Below, piece after piece: positions 1 through 8,713 of a DNA stretch of 64,000 nucleotides. The stretch comes from Acinetobacter chinensis. GTDB lineage: Bacteria > Pseudomonadota > Gammaproteobacteria > Pseudomonadales > Moraxellaceae. The translations under genes were made by a program, and so were the position numbers. The stretch spans positions 2,480,001-2,544,000 of the forward strand of contig NZ_CP032134.1 in NCBI RefSeq assembly GCF_002165375.2, written 5' to 3'. The notes under the pieces were generated by a model. That model was not told where the DNA came from, did no database searches, and worked only from the letters and a program-made list of their open reading frames with translations. Numbering within the stretch: the stretch's first letter is position 1; each line of letters opens with the position of its first letter.

Positions 1-554
1 TGATTGGTTATGTGGATGCCAAAGATATTCTGGTGCGTATTTTAAATAATCAGTCTTTACTACAGTTAAACGAAAATACGATCCGTACAGTACTGACTAT
101 TCCTGACACACTGACCTTATCAGAAGTACTTGACCGTTTCCGCTCCACCAAAGAGAAATTTGCGGTGGTGATTAATGAATATGCCTTGGTCGTTGGCGTG
201 ATTACTCTGTCCGACATTATGATTACGGTCATGGGTGACTGGGTAACACCGATTGAAGAAGATCAGCAGATCATTAAACGTGACAACAATTCATGGCTGA
301 TTGAAGGCAGTACTCCAATTGAAGACGTTAAGCATGCGCTTGAAATTGATGAAATGCCAGATGAGGAAAATTATGAAACCCTTGCCGGCTTTATGATGTT
401 CCGTTTACGTAAAATTCCGCGCCCAGCAGATGCCGTGATTTATGGCGGCTATAAATTTGAAGTGGTTGATGTCGATCATTTTAAAATAGATCAGCTGCTG
501 GTGACCCGCTTACTGGAAAAAGCTGAGCATCCAGAAGCTCAGTCCGAAGAATAA
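1..554 (+). CDS. CorC/HlyC-type (CNNM-like) protein, C-terminal part
   Basis: This is the 3' end of a gene that begins before the window; the reading frame is open from base 3, so the GTG at 12 is not a real start. The visible part holds the second half of a CBS-domain pair (the segment around GYVDAKDIL and the stretch ending near VGVITLSDIMITVMGDW). It is followed by an acidic C-terminal domain typical of the CorC_HlyC family (GSTPIEDV...ETLAGFMMFRLRKIPRPAD). Full-length relatives have an N-terminal CNNM membrane domain and are linked to divalent-cation (Mg/Co) transport or resistance at the inner membrane; whether that domain is present here cannot be seen. A strong terminator follows directly. 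Confidence 0.85.
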   Translation, partial: IGYVDAKDILVRILNNQSLLQLNENTIRTVLTIPDTLTLSEVLDRFRSTKEKFAVVINEYALVVGVITLSDIMITVMGDWVTPIEEDQQIIKRDNNSWLIEGSTPIEDVKHALEIDEMPDEENYETLAGFMMFRLRKIPRPADAVIYGGYKFEVVDVDHFKIDQLLVTRLLEKAEHPEAQSEE

Positions 555-566
555 ACATACCGATTG

Positions 567-594
567 ATACCCTCATGAACGAGGGTATTTTTTT
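567..594 (+). terminator. Rho-independent terminator after the CorC-like gene
   Basis: An 8-bp stem, ATACCCTC paired with GAGGGTAT across a six-base loop, is followed by a run of T. It sits 13 bases after the stop codon. Confidence 0.9.
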
Positions 595-912
595 ATAAAA
601 TACCTAAAATCACCATAATTAATCATCAATTTATGAAATATTCATTTGTACAAAGCTCGGCCATCACGATTACAAAAAAACAATAAATCCCGGTAAATTA
701 ACAGTTTGGAAACAATTCATTCTGATATTTTTATTAGTGCGACCTCAATCACAACAATACAAGCTATTGTTAATTAATTACTATTTTTTAACATAATGTG
801 CATGCAATTCATATTTATCTGCAATTATTTAATTTCACAAAAAAAAAGCCTAGCATCTGTCATCCAGACACAACAATTAGAACTCTTTTAACCTGTATCA
901 AAGGATTGAACC
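595..912. other. AT-rich intergenic region before the CitMHS gene
   Basis: No convincing coding sequence is visible. It must hold the promoter of the downstream transporter, but I could not single out -35/-10 elements with confidence. A ribosome-binding site (AAAGGA) ends the region about 8 bases before the ATG at 913. Confidence 0.4.
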
Positions 913-2259
913 ATGCTGACCATTCTCGGTTTAGGCATGATCCTGTGCTTTATGTACCTGATCATGTCCAGACGAATGACCGCTCTTGCGGCTTTAACAC
1001 TTATTCCTGTTTTATTTGCACTGATTGCCTATGGTCTTGGATCATTTATGGGCGTAGAAAGCCTGGCACATATTGAACTCAGTGGTTTAGGCGAAATGAT
1101 GCTTGACGGTGTGAAGAAACTTGCACCTACAGGTGTGATGTTACTTTTCGCTATTCTTTATTTTGCCATTATGATTGATACAGGTCTCTTCGATCCATCT
1201 GTAAAATTTATTTTAAGACTGGTCAAGGGTGATCCGCTCAAAGTCGTCATGGGTACAATTACCCTGACCCTGATTGTGTCACTTGATGGCGATGGTTCCA
1301 CCACATACATGATCTGTGTGGCAGCCATGTTACCGCTCTACAAACGCTTAGGCATGAGTCCGCTGATTATGGCGAGCCTGATGATGCTTGCCAGCGGTAT
1401 CATGAACTTAACACCATGGGGTGGTCCAACTGCCCGTGCTGCAAGCGCACTGCATGTAGATGCCAGTGATGTCTTTGTCCCGATGATTCTCCCAATGATT
1501 TTTTCAATCGGCTGGCTTTACTTTGTCGGTTTCATGTATGGCCGTATGGAACGTAAGCGCCTGGGTATTGTTGAACTGGATATCAGTCATGGTGACAATA
1601 TTCAGATTTCCAGCAATCCAGAAGCGAACCGCGAGCATTTAAGATGGTTCAATGGTTTACTGACTTTGGTACTGATGATCAGTCTGATCAAAGGTGTCCT
1701 GCCAATGTCGGTCCTGTTTATGATTGCATTGTGTATTGCACTGGTGGTGAATTATAAAGATGTTGATATGCAGAAATCACTGGTTGCAAACCATGCCGGC
1801 AGTGCCCTCAACGTCGTCGGTATTATCTTTGCAGCGGGTATTTTCACAGGTATTCTGGCAGGAACGGGAATGGTCGATGCCATGTCCAAAGAACTGGTGG
1901 CTATTATTCCTGAAAGTATGGGACCTTATCTGGCACCCATCACTGCGATTGTGAGTATGCCTTTAACCTTCTTTATGTCCAATGATGCCTTCTATTATGG
2001 TGTATTGCCGATTCTTTCAGAAGCTGCAGGTCACTATGGAATTACCCCAGTTGAAATGGCACGTGCTTCAATTGTTGGGCAGCCGGTACATTTACTTTCC
2101 CCACTGGTTCCATCGACTTACCTGCTCTGCGGTCTTGCGGGTATTGAATTTGGTCAGCATCAGAAATTCACGATCAAATGGGCGATTGTTACCTGTCTAG
2201 TCATGATGGTAGCAGCACTGGCATTTGGAGTATTCCCACTCTATTCCACACTGGGCTGA
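913..2259 (+). CDS. CitMHS-family citrate/metal-citrate:proton symporter
   Basis: The 448-residue protein is a polytopic inner-membrane transporter, hydrophobic almost throughout, with about 11-12 predicted membrane segments. The motifs SLDGDGSTTYM (about residue 130) and MNLTPWGGPTARAAS (about residue 170), and a late segment with MSNDAFYYGVLPI, match the CitMHS family, which imports citrate or citrate complexed with divalent metals. Length equals the family norm (about 430-450). The ATG is preceded by a good AAAGGA site. The gene is monocistronic, with an unassigned promoter region upstream and a strong terminator after it. The exact substrate (citrate, metal-citrate or another carboxylate) cannot be told from sequence. 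Confidence 0.9.
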   Translation: MLTILGLGMILCFMYLIMSRRMTALAALTLIPVLFALIAYGLGSFMGVESLAHIELSGLGEMMLDGVKKLAPTGVMLLFAILYFAIMIDTGLFDPSVKFILRLVKGDPLKVVMGTITLTLIVSLDGDGSTTYMICVAAMLPLYKRLGMSPLIMASLMMLASGIMNLTPWGGPTARAASALHVDASDVFVPMILPMIFSIGWLYFVGFMYGRMERKRLGIVELDISHGDNIQISSNPEANREHLRWFNGLLTLVLMISLIKGVLPMSVLFMIALCIALVVNYKDVDMQKSLVANHAGSALNVVGIIFAAGIFTGILAGTGMVDAMSKELVAIIPESMGPYLAPITAIVSMPLTFFMSNDAFYYGVLPILSEAAGHYGITPVEMARASIVGQPVHLLSPLVPSTYLLCGLAGIEFGQHQKFTIKWAIVTCLVMMVAALAFGVFPLYSTLG

Positions 2260-2295
2260 TAAGCTGACAGCAGTCGGATAACATAAGCATAAAAT

Positions 2296-2327
2296 AAAAA
2301 AGCACCCTGAATTGGGTGCTTTTTTTA
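2296..2327 (+). terminator. Rho-independent terminator after the CitMHS gene
   Basis: AAAAAGCACCC pairs with GGGTGCTTTTT across a six-base loop and is followed by further T residues. The A-rich 5' flank could let it act weakly on the minus strand too. Confidence 0.9.
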
Positions 2328-2387
2328 TAACTTAATCTTTTCAGTTCACCATGCTGAAGCAGCATGGTTCACACTAAAAATCGCTGA

Positions 2388-2894
2388 TCAGTTATGCTTT
2401 TTTAACAGCTCATCCAGCGTTGCCTGATAATGAATCGAAATATCATCTTCAAGAATTTTATAAACATTATCAAACTGAACCATTGGCCAGCCTTCTTTCC
2501 AGAAAGGAAAAATATTATGCAGGTCATGTGTCACTACCGCATCTTCACGCACAATAGCCTGTGCAACCTGAGACAGTACCTGAGCGGTTTCTGCACCGTC
2601 AATCTCCAGGTAATCAATACCACAGGCTTTTAAAATACGGATACGGTCTTTTTTATAACGGATTTTCTTTGCCTGAGCATCGTTCAGCCCAAGTGCAAGA
2701 ACAACAGCCTCAACAAATTTTTCTTCAAAACTTTGATTCAGCGCAACCAGTGCCTGTTTATGCGCTTCCTGACGCCCAGCCTTACCACCATTTCGGATAA
2801 TTTCTTGTGCTTCTGTATTCAGAACATCATTCTTCATAGAGTGAAGTATGTCCAAAATTTCAATATCGCTTAAAGATGCAGAAGAATCTGTCAT
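2388..2894 (-). CDS. Hypothetical protein, 168 aa, soluble and mostly helical
   Basis: I do not recognise a family. The protein has no signal peptide or membrane segment. The N-terminal ~60 residues are charged and look helical. The C-terminal half has a mixed pattern with IDYLEIDGAETAQVLSQVAQ and a conserved-looking HDLHNIFPFWKEGWPMVQFDN segment that suggests a folded domain. The ATG is supported by AGGA seven bases upstream. It is transcribed alone, convergent with the CitMHS gene and divergent from the small membrane-protein gene at 3017. Normal codon use and a good ribosome-binding site make it very likely a real gene of unknown function. Confidence 0.75.
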   Translation of the reverse strand: MTDSSASLSDIEILDILHSMKNDVLNTEAQEIIRNGGKAGRQEAHKQALVALNQSFEEKFVEAVVLALGLNDAQAKKIRYKKDRIRILKACGIDYLEIDGAETAQVLSQVAQAIVREDAVVTHDLHNIFPFWKEGWPMVQFDNVYKILEDDISIHYQATLDELLKKHN

Positions 2895-3016
2895 GGGAGT
2901 CCTGGAAATAAAATTAATGTACTATTTTCGCATAGTTTCACACAGAAAACAGATATAAATACTTTAGCTGATATCTATGATATTCTGCTCAAAGAATCAT
3001 GACTAAACTATAGATA

Positions 3017-3304
3017 ATGATGAACTTTTCCTTTAGTGCCATTCTTGCCTGCATCTCTTTTTATTCAGCACTTTATATGATTTATTATTTCTTTGCACAT
3101 CAGTCCCAGGCTGTTTTATTGTTTGGAGCAGTGGGTTTACTGATTCTTTCCTATGTAATTACACCACCCGCTTATAAACACAGAGAGCGCAGCAAATATA
3201 ACAGCACGCTCAGTTACGAAAATTTTTTCACATTACCCCTGTTTACATGGTGGCGTCTGTTCAGTCTGCCAGTACGCTTACTGTTATCTAAAATTTTCGA
3301 CTGA
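3017..3304 (+). CDS. Small membrane protein, 95 aa
   Basis: No family is recognised. Two hydrophobic segments (about residues 5-25 and 31-50, the second containing AVGLLILSYVIT) indicate an inner-membrane protein. They are followed by a basic loop (YKHRERSKYN) and an aromatic C-terminal stretch that may lie along the membrane. The gene stands alone between a divergent hypothetical gene and a convergent oxidoreductase, with a shared bidirectional hairpin terminator after its stop. Two ATG codons in tandem open the frame. The upstream ribosome-binding site is weak, so the exact start is uncertain by one residue. Confidence 0.65.
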   Translation: MMNFSFSAILACISFYSALYMIYYFFAHQSQAVLLFGAVGLLILSYVITPPAYKHRERSKYNSTLSYENFFTLPLFTWWRLFSLPVRLLLSKIFD

Positions 3305-3341
3305 TTCAGAAACAGTATTGATCACTCATAACTTTTAGAAA

Positions 3342-3379
3342 TTTTTCCTGAAGCTTTCAATAGCAGCTTCAGGAAAAAA
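3342..3379. terminator. Bidirectional terminator between convergent genes
   Basis: TTTTTCCTGAAGC is inverted as GCTTCAGGAAAAA across an 11-base loop, with T or A runs on both sides. It can end both the small membrane-protein gene (+) and the quinone oxidoreductase gene (-). Confidence 0.85.
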
Positions 3380-3388
3380 TCTGTGCCT

Positions 3389-4381
3389 TTAAATCACTTC
3401 CACCACAATTTTACCGATATGATCACCGGTATCCATTGCAGCATGTGCATCCTGAATCTGATCAAACTTAAAAGTTTTATAAATCATCGGTAAACATTCA
3501 CCTTTCGCCCAGAGTGGCGCAACATGCTCCATCAGCCCTTCGGCAATTTCCGCTTTTTCTGCAGTATTTCGGGCGCGCATAGTCGAACCTGTAATGGTCA
3601 GCCGTTTCATCATGATCTGCCCAAGTTTGACTTCTTTGGCTTTTGCTCCACCCAGAAAGGCAATATAAACCAGTCTGCCATCACGACGTAACAGATTGAG
3701 ATTCTGATCCAGATACGGTGCTCCTACCATATCCAGTACAATATCCACGCCTGCATTTTCTGTTTTTTCGTTGATCACCTGTTCAAAGTCCTGCGTTTTA
3801 TAATTAATCGCAGTCGTTAAATGGCTGATTGCAGCAACTTTTTCATCTGAACCCACAGTTGCAAATGAGCTTAAACCTAATGATTTACACAACATGAGAG
3901 CCGTTGTTCCAATCCCACTTGCACCACCGTGTACAAGTACCGTCTCTCCTGCTTTGGCATGAGCCATCTGGAAGACATTTGCCCAGACCGTAAAAAATGT
4001 TTCAGGGATTGCAGCTGCCTGTACATAACTGGTTCCCTCTGGCACGGTGATGGTCTGACTTTCAGGGACAACACAGTATTCTGCGTAACCACCGCCATTG
4101 GTCAGTCCACAAACCCGATCACCTACTTTAAACAGTGTAACATCAGCCCCAGTTGCAACCACCTCACCTGCCACTTCCAGCCCAGGCACAGGTGTTACAC
4201 CTTTCGGCATAGGATAAAGCCCCTGACGCTGTAAAATATCCGGTCGGTTAATACCAAACGCATGGACTTTGACCAGCACCTCATCTGCCGCTGGCTGTGG
4301 TAGATCCACCTGCTCATAAGCCAGCTTTTCCACTCCGCCTGGTTCAGTGATAATGACCTGTTGCATACTGCTCTGTGACAT
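3389..4381 (-). CDS. NAD(P)H:quinone oxidoreductase, PIG3-like zinc-free MDR family
   Basis: The 330-residue protein belongs to the medium-chain dehydrogenase/reductase superfamily. It has an N-terminal GroES-like domain (GINRPDILQRQGLYP, then GLEVAGEVVATG) and a Rossmann domain with the nucleotide-binding motif VHGGASGIGTTA at about residues 151-162. The structural and catalytic zinc cysteines of alcohol dehydrogenases are absent, as expected for quinone oxidoreductases related to human PIG3 (TP53I3). Such enzymes reduce quinones or other electrophiles with NADPH in the cytosol. The start ATG has GGAAG five bases upstream. It stands alone, divergent from the thioredoxin-like gene. The physiological substrate is unknown. 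Confidence 0.88.
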   Translation of the reverse strand: MSQSSMQQVIITEPGGVEKLAYEQVDLPQPAADEVLVKVHAFGINRPDILQRQGLYPMPKGVTPVPGLEVAGEVVATGADVTLFKVGDRVCGLTNGGGYAEYCVVPESQTITVPEGTSYVQAAAIPETFFTVWANVFQMAHAKAGETVLVHGGASGIGTTALMLCKSLGLSSFATVGSDEKVAAISHLTTAINYKTQDFEQVINEKTENAGVDIVLDMVGAPYLDQNLNLLRRDGRLVYIAFLGGAKAKEVKLGQIMMKRLTITGSTMRARNTAEKAEIAEGLMEHVAPLWAKGECLPMIYKTFKFDQIQDAHAAMDTGDHIGKIVVEVI

Positions 4382-4521
4382 AAGGACTTCCGTTTTAATT
4401 CAATACATTTCAAGTTTTATCCATTTGAACATAAAGCGGTTGAAGTTTGAATAACAGTGGACTTATGTATAATTGGCTCAGCATTCAGCAACTTGATAAT
4501 CATGCTTTTATGGAACAAATA

Positions 4522-4857
4522 ATGAACATAATCATGCATTATAACGAAGACAACTATTCTGAATTTGAATGGTATGAAGGTTTTTCCATCATCCGTTTTT
4601 ATGCTGACTGGTGCGCACCCTGTGTTCAGAATTTTCCAGTTTTCGAACAGGCAGCAAACGACTTTGCCCATTCTGATCCAGCCATAAAATTCGGCAAGGT
4701 CAATATTGATCAGTCCCCAATCGTCAGTTTACGTTATAACGTCTATGGCCTACCCTCAACGCTGATCTTTCATCAGGGTCAAATTATCAAAAGAATTGCA
4801 GGTGTAAAAAGCCTGACAGAAATAACTCAGATCATTCAACAATCCATCTCCCCATGA
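4522..4857 (+). CDS. Thioredoxin-family protein with WCAPC motif
   Basis: The active-site motif YADWCAPCVQNFP and the cis-proline region (YNVYGLPSTLIF) define a thioredoxin fold. With the ATG at 4522 the protein has 111 residues and the first active cysteine is residue 31, nearly the same as in E. coli TrxA. That start also has GGAA six bases upstream. The frame is open farther upstream (TTG at 4447, ATG at 4465 and 4510), but those starts lack a ribosome-binding site. The N-terminal part differs from classical thioredoxin, so this is a second thioredoxin-like reductant rather than TrxA. It is cytosolic, with no signal peptide. Partners are unknown. Confidence 0.8.
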   Translation: MNIIMHYNEDNYSEFEWYEGFSIIRFYADWCAPCVQNFPVFEQAANDFAHSDPAIKFGKVNIDQSPIVSLRYNVYGLPSTLIFHQGQIIKRIAGVKSLTEITQIIQQSISP

Positions 4858-4967
4858 AACAGATCTCACTGAATTTTTCAAAATTTTATTTCCTTTATAA
4901 ATAAACACTTCAATTAATTTTCTATGTTCATCGCATCAGCATGATCATTTTCTGTTTTATTTTTTAT

Positions 4968-5018
4968 TATTACCCGGGTAATATAAGCCCAATGTTTAAT
5001 TTTACCCTGGTAAAATTA
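4968..5018. promoter_or_regulatory. Tandem TTACCC-GGTAA palindromes, probable operator
   Basis: Two inverted repeats with the same core lie directly before the DUF2239 gene. The first, TATTACCCGGGTAATA (4968-4983), is perfect over 16 bp. The second (4997-5018) is a 22-bp palindrome with core TTACCCTGGTAA and one central mismatch. Their centres are 32 bp apart, close to three helical turns, so a protein could bind both on one face. The second ends about 24 bp before the start codon, so binding would probably block transcription. Autoregulation by the downstream DNA-binding-like protein is inferred. Confidence 0.65.
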
Positions 5019-5041
5019 TTTTAAATTGATGGATGCTTATT

Positions 5042-5584
5042 ATGAAAAAGACCTACAGTGCCTTTGCAGGCAATACACTTCTATGCTGTGATTCATTACT
5101 GAATATTGCCTTAGAGATCCAAAATCATGTTCCGACCGACCAGAATATTCTGATCTTTAATGATCAGACCGGACAGCAGATTGATATTGACGTTTCAGGT
5201 TCTGCGCAGGATATTGAGGCACGTTACGGTGAAATAACCGAAGTTAAAAAAGTTGGACGTCCTAAGCTGGGTGTAATATCCCGTGAAGTGACTCTGCAAC
5301 AGAAACACTGGGACTGGCTTGATCAGCAAAGTGCCAGTGCCTCCTCTGTCATTCGTAAACTGATTGATCAGGAGCTGAATAATCCTGCATCGAGCAGTAA
5401 TATCATGATGGCTAAACAGGCTGTAGACCGCTTTATGTCTGCCATGCTGGGTGATATGCCGCATTATGAAGAAGCGACCCGAGCACTGTATCAGGGCAAT
5501 AAAACAGCTTTTGATGCACTGATTGAGCATTATCCTGCAGACTTGAAATCATATCTTTTGAAAAAAACTGAATCTGTATTCTGA
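5042..5584 (+). CDS. DUF2239-family protein, possible DNA-binding regulator
   Basis: The 180-residue protein resembles the DUF2239 family (N-terminal segment ...TYSAFAGNTLLCCDS, then GRPKLGVISREVTL). A centre of about 45 residues reads like a ribbon-helix-helix or similar DNA-binding unit: a basic GRPKLGV arm, a REVTLQQKHWDWL strand-helix and a SASSVIRKLIDQEL helix. The C-terminal part is helical (DRFMSAMLGD...). The ATG at 5042 has GGAT seven bases upstream and is preferred over the in-frame ATG at 5033. Two matched palindromes lie just upstream, consistent with self-regulation. The family function is not established as far as I know. Confidence 0.75.
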   Translation: MKKTYSAFAGNTLLCCDSLLNIALEIQNHVPTDQNILIFNDQTGQQIDIDVSGSAQDIEARYGEITEVKKVGRPKLGVISREVTLQQKHWDWLDQQSASASSVIRKLIDQELNNPASSSNIMMAKQAVDRFMSAMLGDMPHYEEATRALYQGNKTAFDALIEHYPADLKSYLLKKTESVF

Positions 5585-5664
5585 TCTGTTCAGGAAAATA
5601 AAATCATTGATCCTGACCAGTTTTCAACATCATATATTCAGCGCAGGAAGTACTTTTCAGTCCA

Positions 5665-5692
5665 ATAAAAAACCCAGCTGAAGCTGGGTTTC
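5665..5692 (-). terminator. Rho-independent terminator of the AlgW-like gene
   Basis: Read on the minus strand, AAACCCAGC and GCTGGGTTT pair across a three-base loop and are followed by TTTTTTA. It lies 18 bases after the protease stop codon. Confidence 0.85.
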
Positions 5693-5710
5693 TGTGAAGC
5701 TGTAAAGAAC

Positions 5711-6889
5711 TTATCGTTTAGGCAATGGAATAAACTGAGAATCACTGGTTTGTGCTTTTCGTTCAGCTACAGCCACATCAAATGTAATCGCTTTACCATT
5801 ACGTTCTGCCAGAATTTTAATCTGACTGCCAGGTGCCTGAAGTGCAACATAATTGATCAGATGCGAAGCAGAAGTTATCACTTCGTTATCGACCTGAATA
5901 ATTTTATCTCCACGCTGTAAACCAGCCTGAGCTGCAGGACCATTTTTCAGAACATCTGCAACAACCACACCATTCTGCTTAGGTCCAAGAATATCTTCCT
6001 GTTGTACTGGCAGCAGACTGATTCCCAGCCAGCCACGTACTACACGACCATCTTTTAAAATAGAGTTCAGAACCTGCTGACAGATTTTCGCTGGAATCGC
6101 GAAACCAATGCCCAGTGATCCACCCGACTGAGAGAAAATAGCCGTGTTTACACCAATCAGATTACCCGCAACATCAATCAGCGCCCCCCCCGAATTACCT
6201 GGATTAATAGCGGCATCTGTCTGGATAAAATCTTCATAGGTGTTAATACCAAGATCTGAACGACCTGTTGCAGAAACAATCCCCTGCGTGACCGTCTGCC
6301 CCACACCAAATGGGTTACCGATCGCCAGAACAACATCCCCAACTTCATTGCCACTCAGTTTAAACGGAAGAACCGGTAATTTATCCAGTTCAATTTTAAT
6401 CACAGCAAGGTCAGTGTCAGGATCAGTTCCAATCACTTTAGCCTGAGCACGACGTCCATCACGCAAAGCCACCACGATCTGGTCAGCCTGTGCAATCACA
6501 TGATTATTGGTTAGAATATAACCATCAGGACGTACGATTACCCCTGAACCCAGGCTGTTTTCGTTCTGATCCTGCCCCTGATCTGGAATCTGATTTCCAA
6601 AAAACTCACGGAAAACCGGATCATTCAAAAGTGGATGATCCAGCTGTTTAACTTTTTGTGTTGTAAAAATATTGACTACTGCTGGTGCTGCAACTTTCAC
6701 AGCTGCACTGTAAGAGACCACTCCACCAGCTCGCGTTGTATCAATCAGCGGTTCAACTTTTTCGGCAGGCATTTTAATGCCGTCTACAGCAACGGGAGCT
6801 TTCGGTTTCTGATATTGCTGCCAGCCAATAAAACCGATAATTACGATAATGAGCAACACCCAGGGTAACCATGTAAAGGTCCGGCGCAC
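5711..6889 (-). CDS. Membrane-anchored HtrA-family serine protease, AlgW/DegS-like
   Basis: The 392-residue protein has one N-terminal membrane anchor (residues ~6-23, LPWVLLIIVIIGFIGW). A trypsin-like domain carries the triad His (TNNHVIAQ, ~128), Asp (DPDTDLAVIK, ~158) and Ser (NPGNSGGAL, ~230). A single PDZ domain follows (~300-373). One PDZ domain plus a membrane anchor fits the DegS/AlgW type rather than two-PDZ DegP. These proteases act in the periplasm, and in relatives they start regulated cleavage of anti-sigma factors during envelope stress. The start is GTG with AGGA seven bases upstream. It is divergent from the NIF3-like gene. Whether an RseA/MucA-like substrate exists in this organism cannot be judged here. 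Confidence 0.9.
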   Translation of the reverse strand: MRRTFTWLPWVLLIIVIIGFIGWQQYQKPKAPVAVDGIKMPAEKVEPLIDTTRAGGVVSYSAAVKVAAPAVVNIFTTQKVKQLDHPLLNDPVFREFFGNQIPDQGQDQNENSLGSGVIVRPDGYILTNNHVIAQADQIVVALRDGRRAQAKVIGTDPDTDLAVIKIELDKLPVLPFKLSGNEVGDVVLAIGNPFGVGQTVTQGIVSATGRSDLGINTYEDFIQTDAAINPGNSGGALIDVAGNLIGVNTAIFSQSGGSLGIGFAIPAKICQQVLNSILKDGRVVRGWLGISLLPVQQEDILGPKQNGVVVADVLKNGPAAQAGLQRGDKIIQVDNEVITSASHLINYVALQAPGSQIKILAERNGKAITFDVAVAERKAQTSDSQFIPLPKR

Positions 6890-7056
6890 GTCTATATCCT
6901 CTATAAATATTATTAATATGTTGATGGTTAAGTAATTTCTTCACTATTGTAAATCGAAAAACCAGTTGATACATAAAATAGAAGCAAAGATTTGTGATGC
7001 TTTAGTTACAATTCAGATTATGCTTTGATGATATCTAAACAGATTTGAGAATTTAT

Positions 7057-7815
7057 ATGGCTAAACTTCAGGACATACTTCAGTGGTGCAATCAGACCCT
7101 GAAAACAGGCGAATTTAAAGACTATGCCCCAAACGGCTTACAGATCGAAGGTAAACAGGAAGTCCGCAAAATTTTATGTGCTGTAACAGCTTCTCAGGAT
7201 GCTGTAGATGCAGCGATTGACCAGGGTGCTGACCTACTGCTTGTACATCATGGTTATTTCTGGAAAGGTGAAGCGTATCCGATTACAGGAATGCGTGGGA
7301 AACGGATCAAAAGTCTGATTCAGCACGATATTTCACTGGTTGCCTATCATTTACCGCTCGATTCGCACCCTGTATTAGGCAATAACGCCGCGATAGCCGA
7401 TCTGCTGGAACTGGAAAACCTGGAAGCACTTGACCCTGAAGAAAAGCATCCGATTGGCAATACTGGCTACTTAAAACAGGCAATGACACCTGAGTCTTTT
7501 AAATCTTTTGTTTCTGAACGTCTGCTTTTTAATGCAATCCATCTGCCTGCGGAGAAAACCACGATTCAGAAAGTCGGCTTCTGTACCGGTGGTGCACAGG
7601 ATTTTATCGGCAAAGCAGCCCAGCAGAATTGTGATGCCTATATTTCTGGCGAAGTCAGCGAACGGACTTTTTATGAAGCCAAAGAACTGGGGGTACATTA
7701 TTTTGCATGCGGTCACCATGCAACGGAACGCTATGGTGTGCAACAGCTGGCAAAAGCTGTTTCAGAACAGTTCAATATTGAGTATAGTTATTTCGAGTTA
7801 AACAACCCGATTTAA
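7057..7815 (+). CDS. NIF3/YbgI-family dinuclear-metal protein
   Basis: The 252-residue cytosolic protein matches the Nif3-like family (GTP cyclohydrolase I type 2 / YbgI). Metal-binding segments are visible as LLVHHGYFW (~70), AYHLPLDSHPVLGNN (~100) and GHHATERYG (~225). Relatives form toroidal hexamers with a dinuclear metal site; their physiological role is debated. The ATG at 7057 is preferred over an in-frame TTG at 7045 because the protein then begins MAKLQDIL, as expected for the family. It is divergent from the AlgW-like protease gene, with about 155 bp between them for both promoters. Confidence 0.88.
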   Translation: MAKLQDILQWCNQTLKTGEFKDYAPNGLQIEGKQEVRKILCAVTASQDAVDAAIDQGADLLLVHHGYFWKGEAYPITGMRGKRIKSLIQHDISLVAYHLPLDSHPVLGNNAAIADLLELENLEALDPEEKHPIGNTGYLKQAMTPESFKSFVSERLLFNAIHLPAEKTTIQKVGFCTGGAQDFIGKAAQQNCDAYISGEVSERTFYEAKELGVHYFACGHHATERYGVQQLAKAVSEQFNIEYSYFELNNPI

Positions 7816-7964
7816 TTTTTCTCAGGTTTTAGCATTTTCTTTATGCGTATTAATTCAGCTTATATTGTGTATTGTTATTTAAAGTGATGCACAATCAGTC
7901 GAATAATCCATTACAATAAAGCCACTTAATGTTAAAACCCAGCAAATTGCAAGGAATTTAAAAC

Positions 7965-8591
7965 ATGTCAACAATTACTTTACCAGCACTTCCTTATGGT
8001 TACGAAGATCTAGCGCCACACATCAGCAAAGAGACGCTTGAATTCCACCATGACAAACACCACAACACATACGTTGTAAACCTGAACAACCTGATCAAAG
8101 GTACTGACCTTGAAGGTAAATCTTTAGAAGAAATCATCACAGCTGTTGCTGGCGATGCTTCTAAAGCAGGTGTTTTCAATAACGCTGCTCAAGTATGGAA
8201 CCACACATTCTACTGGAACTGTATGGCTAAAAACGGTGGCGGTGCTGCAACAGGCGCTTTGGCTGCTAAAATTGATGAAGCTTTCGGTTCTTATGAAAAA
8301 TTTGCTGAAGAATTCGCTGCCGCTGCAACGACTCAGTTCGGTTCAGGTTGGGCTTGGCTGGTTGCTGACAAAGTAAATGGCGAACTTTCTATCTTGAAAA
8401 CTTCAAATGCGGATACTCCTCTTGCTCACGGTAAAGTTGCAGTATTAACAATTGACGTATGGGAACACGCTTACTACATCGACTTCCGTAATGCACGTCC
8501 AGTTTATATCAAAACTTTCCTTGAAAGTCTTGTAAACTGGGACTATGCAAATGCTAAATATGCAGGTCTTGCTGCTGGCGTTGAAAAATAA
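7965..8591 (+). CDS. sodB: Superoxide dismutase [Fe]
   Basis: The 208-residue cytosolic enzyme converts superoxide to oxygen and hydrogen peroxide. The iron/manganese SOD signature DVWEHAYY is present near residue 165. The other metal-ligand regions (FHHDKHHNTYV and AAQVWNHTFYWNCM) are intact, and the glutamine in AAQVWNH is the residue typical of the iron enzyme. Codon use is highly biased, as in abundantly expressed genes. AAGGAA lies eight bases before the ATG. It is monocistronic with its own terminator. Confidence 0.95.
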   Translation: MSTITLPALPYGYEDLAPHISKETLEFHHDKHHNTYVVNLNNLIKGTDLEGKSLEEIITAVAGDASKAGVFNNAAQVWNHTFYWNCMAKNGGGAATGALAAKIDEAFGSYEKFAEEFAAAATTQFGSGWAWLVADKVNGELSILKTSNADTPLAHGKVAVLTIDVWEHAYYIDFRNARPVYIKTFLESLVNWDYANAKYAGLAAGVEK

Positions 8592-8638
8592 TTGAAGTCC
8601 GTAAGGACTCAACTGAATATCAGTTGAATTATTTACAA

Positions 8639-8667
8639 AAATCGCTCTTTTACAGAGCGATTTTTTA
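8639..8667 (+). terminator. Rho-independent terminator after sodB
   Basis: AAATCGCTCT pairs with AGAGCGATTT across a five-base loop, followed by a T run. A smaller hairpin (AACTGAATATCAGTT) lies just upstream. Confidence 0.9.
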
Positions 8668-8713
8668 TTAGCATATAAAAAGTATTTCCCAATAAAAAGA
8701 ACATCGTATAACA

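Noticed and set aside
798..1076. A 92-codon frame overlapping the start of the CitMHS gene.
   Set aside because: It overlaps a clear transporter in another frame and its sequence has no domain character.
2348..2368. ACCATGCT/AGCATGGT hairpin after the 168-residue hypothetical gene.
   Set aside because: No T run follows on the minus strand, so it was not called a terminator.
4447..4521. Longer N-terminus of the thioredoxin-like protein from TTG 4447 or ATG 4465.
   Set aside because: Neither start has a ribosome-binding site, and the extension exceeds the family length; the start at 4522 places the active site correctly.
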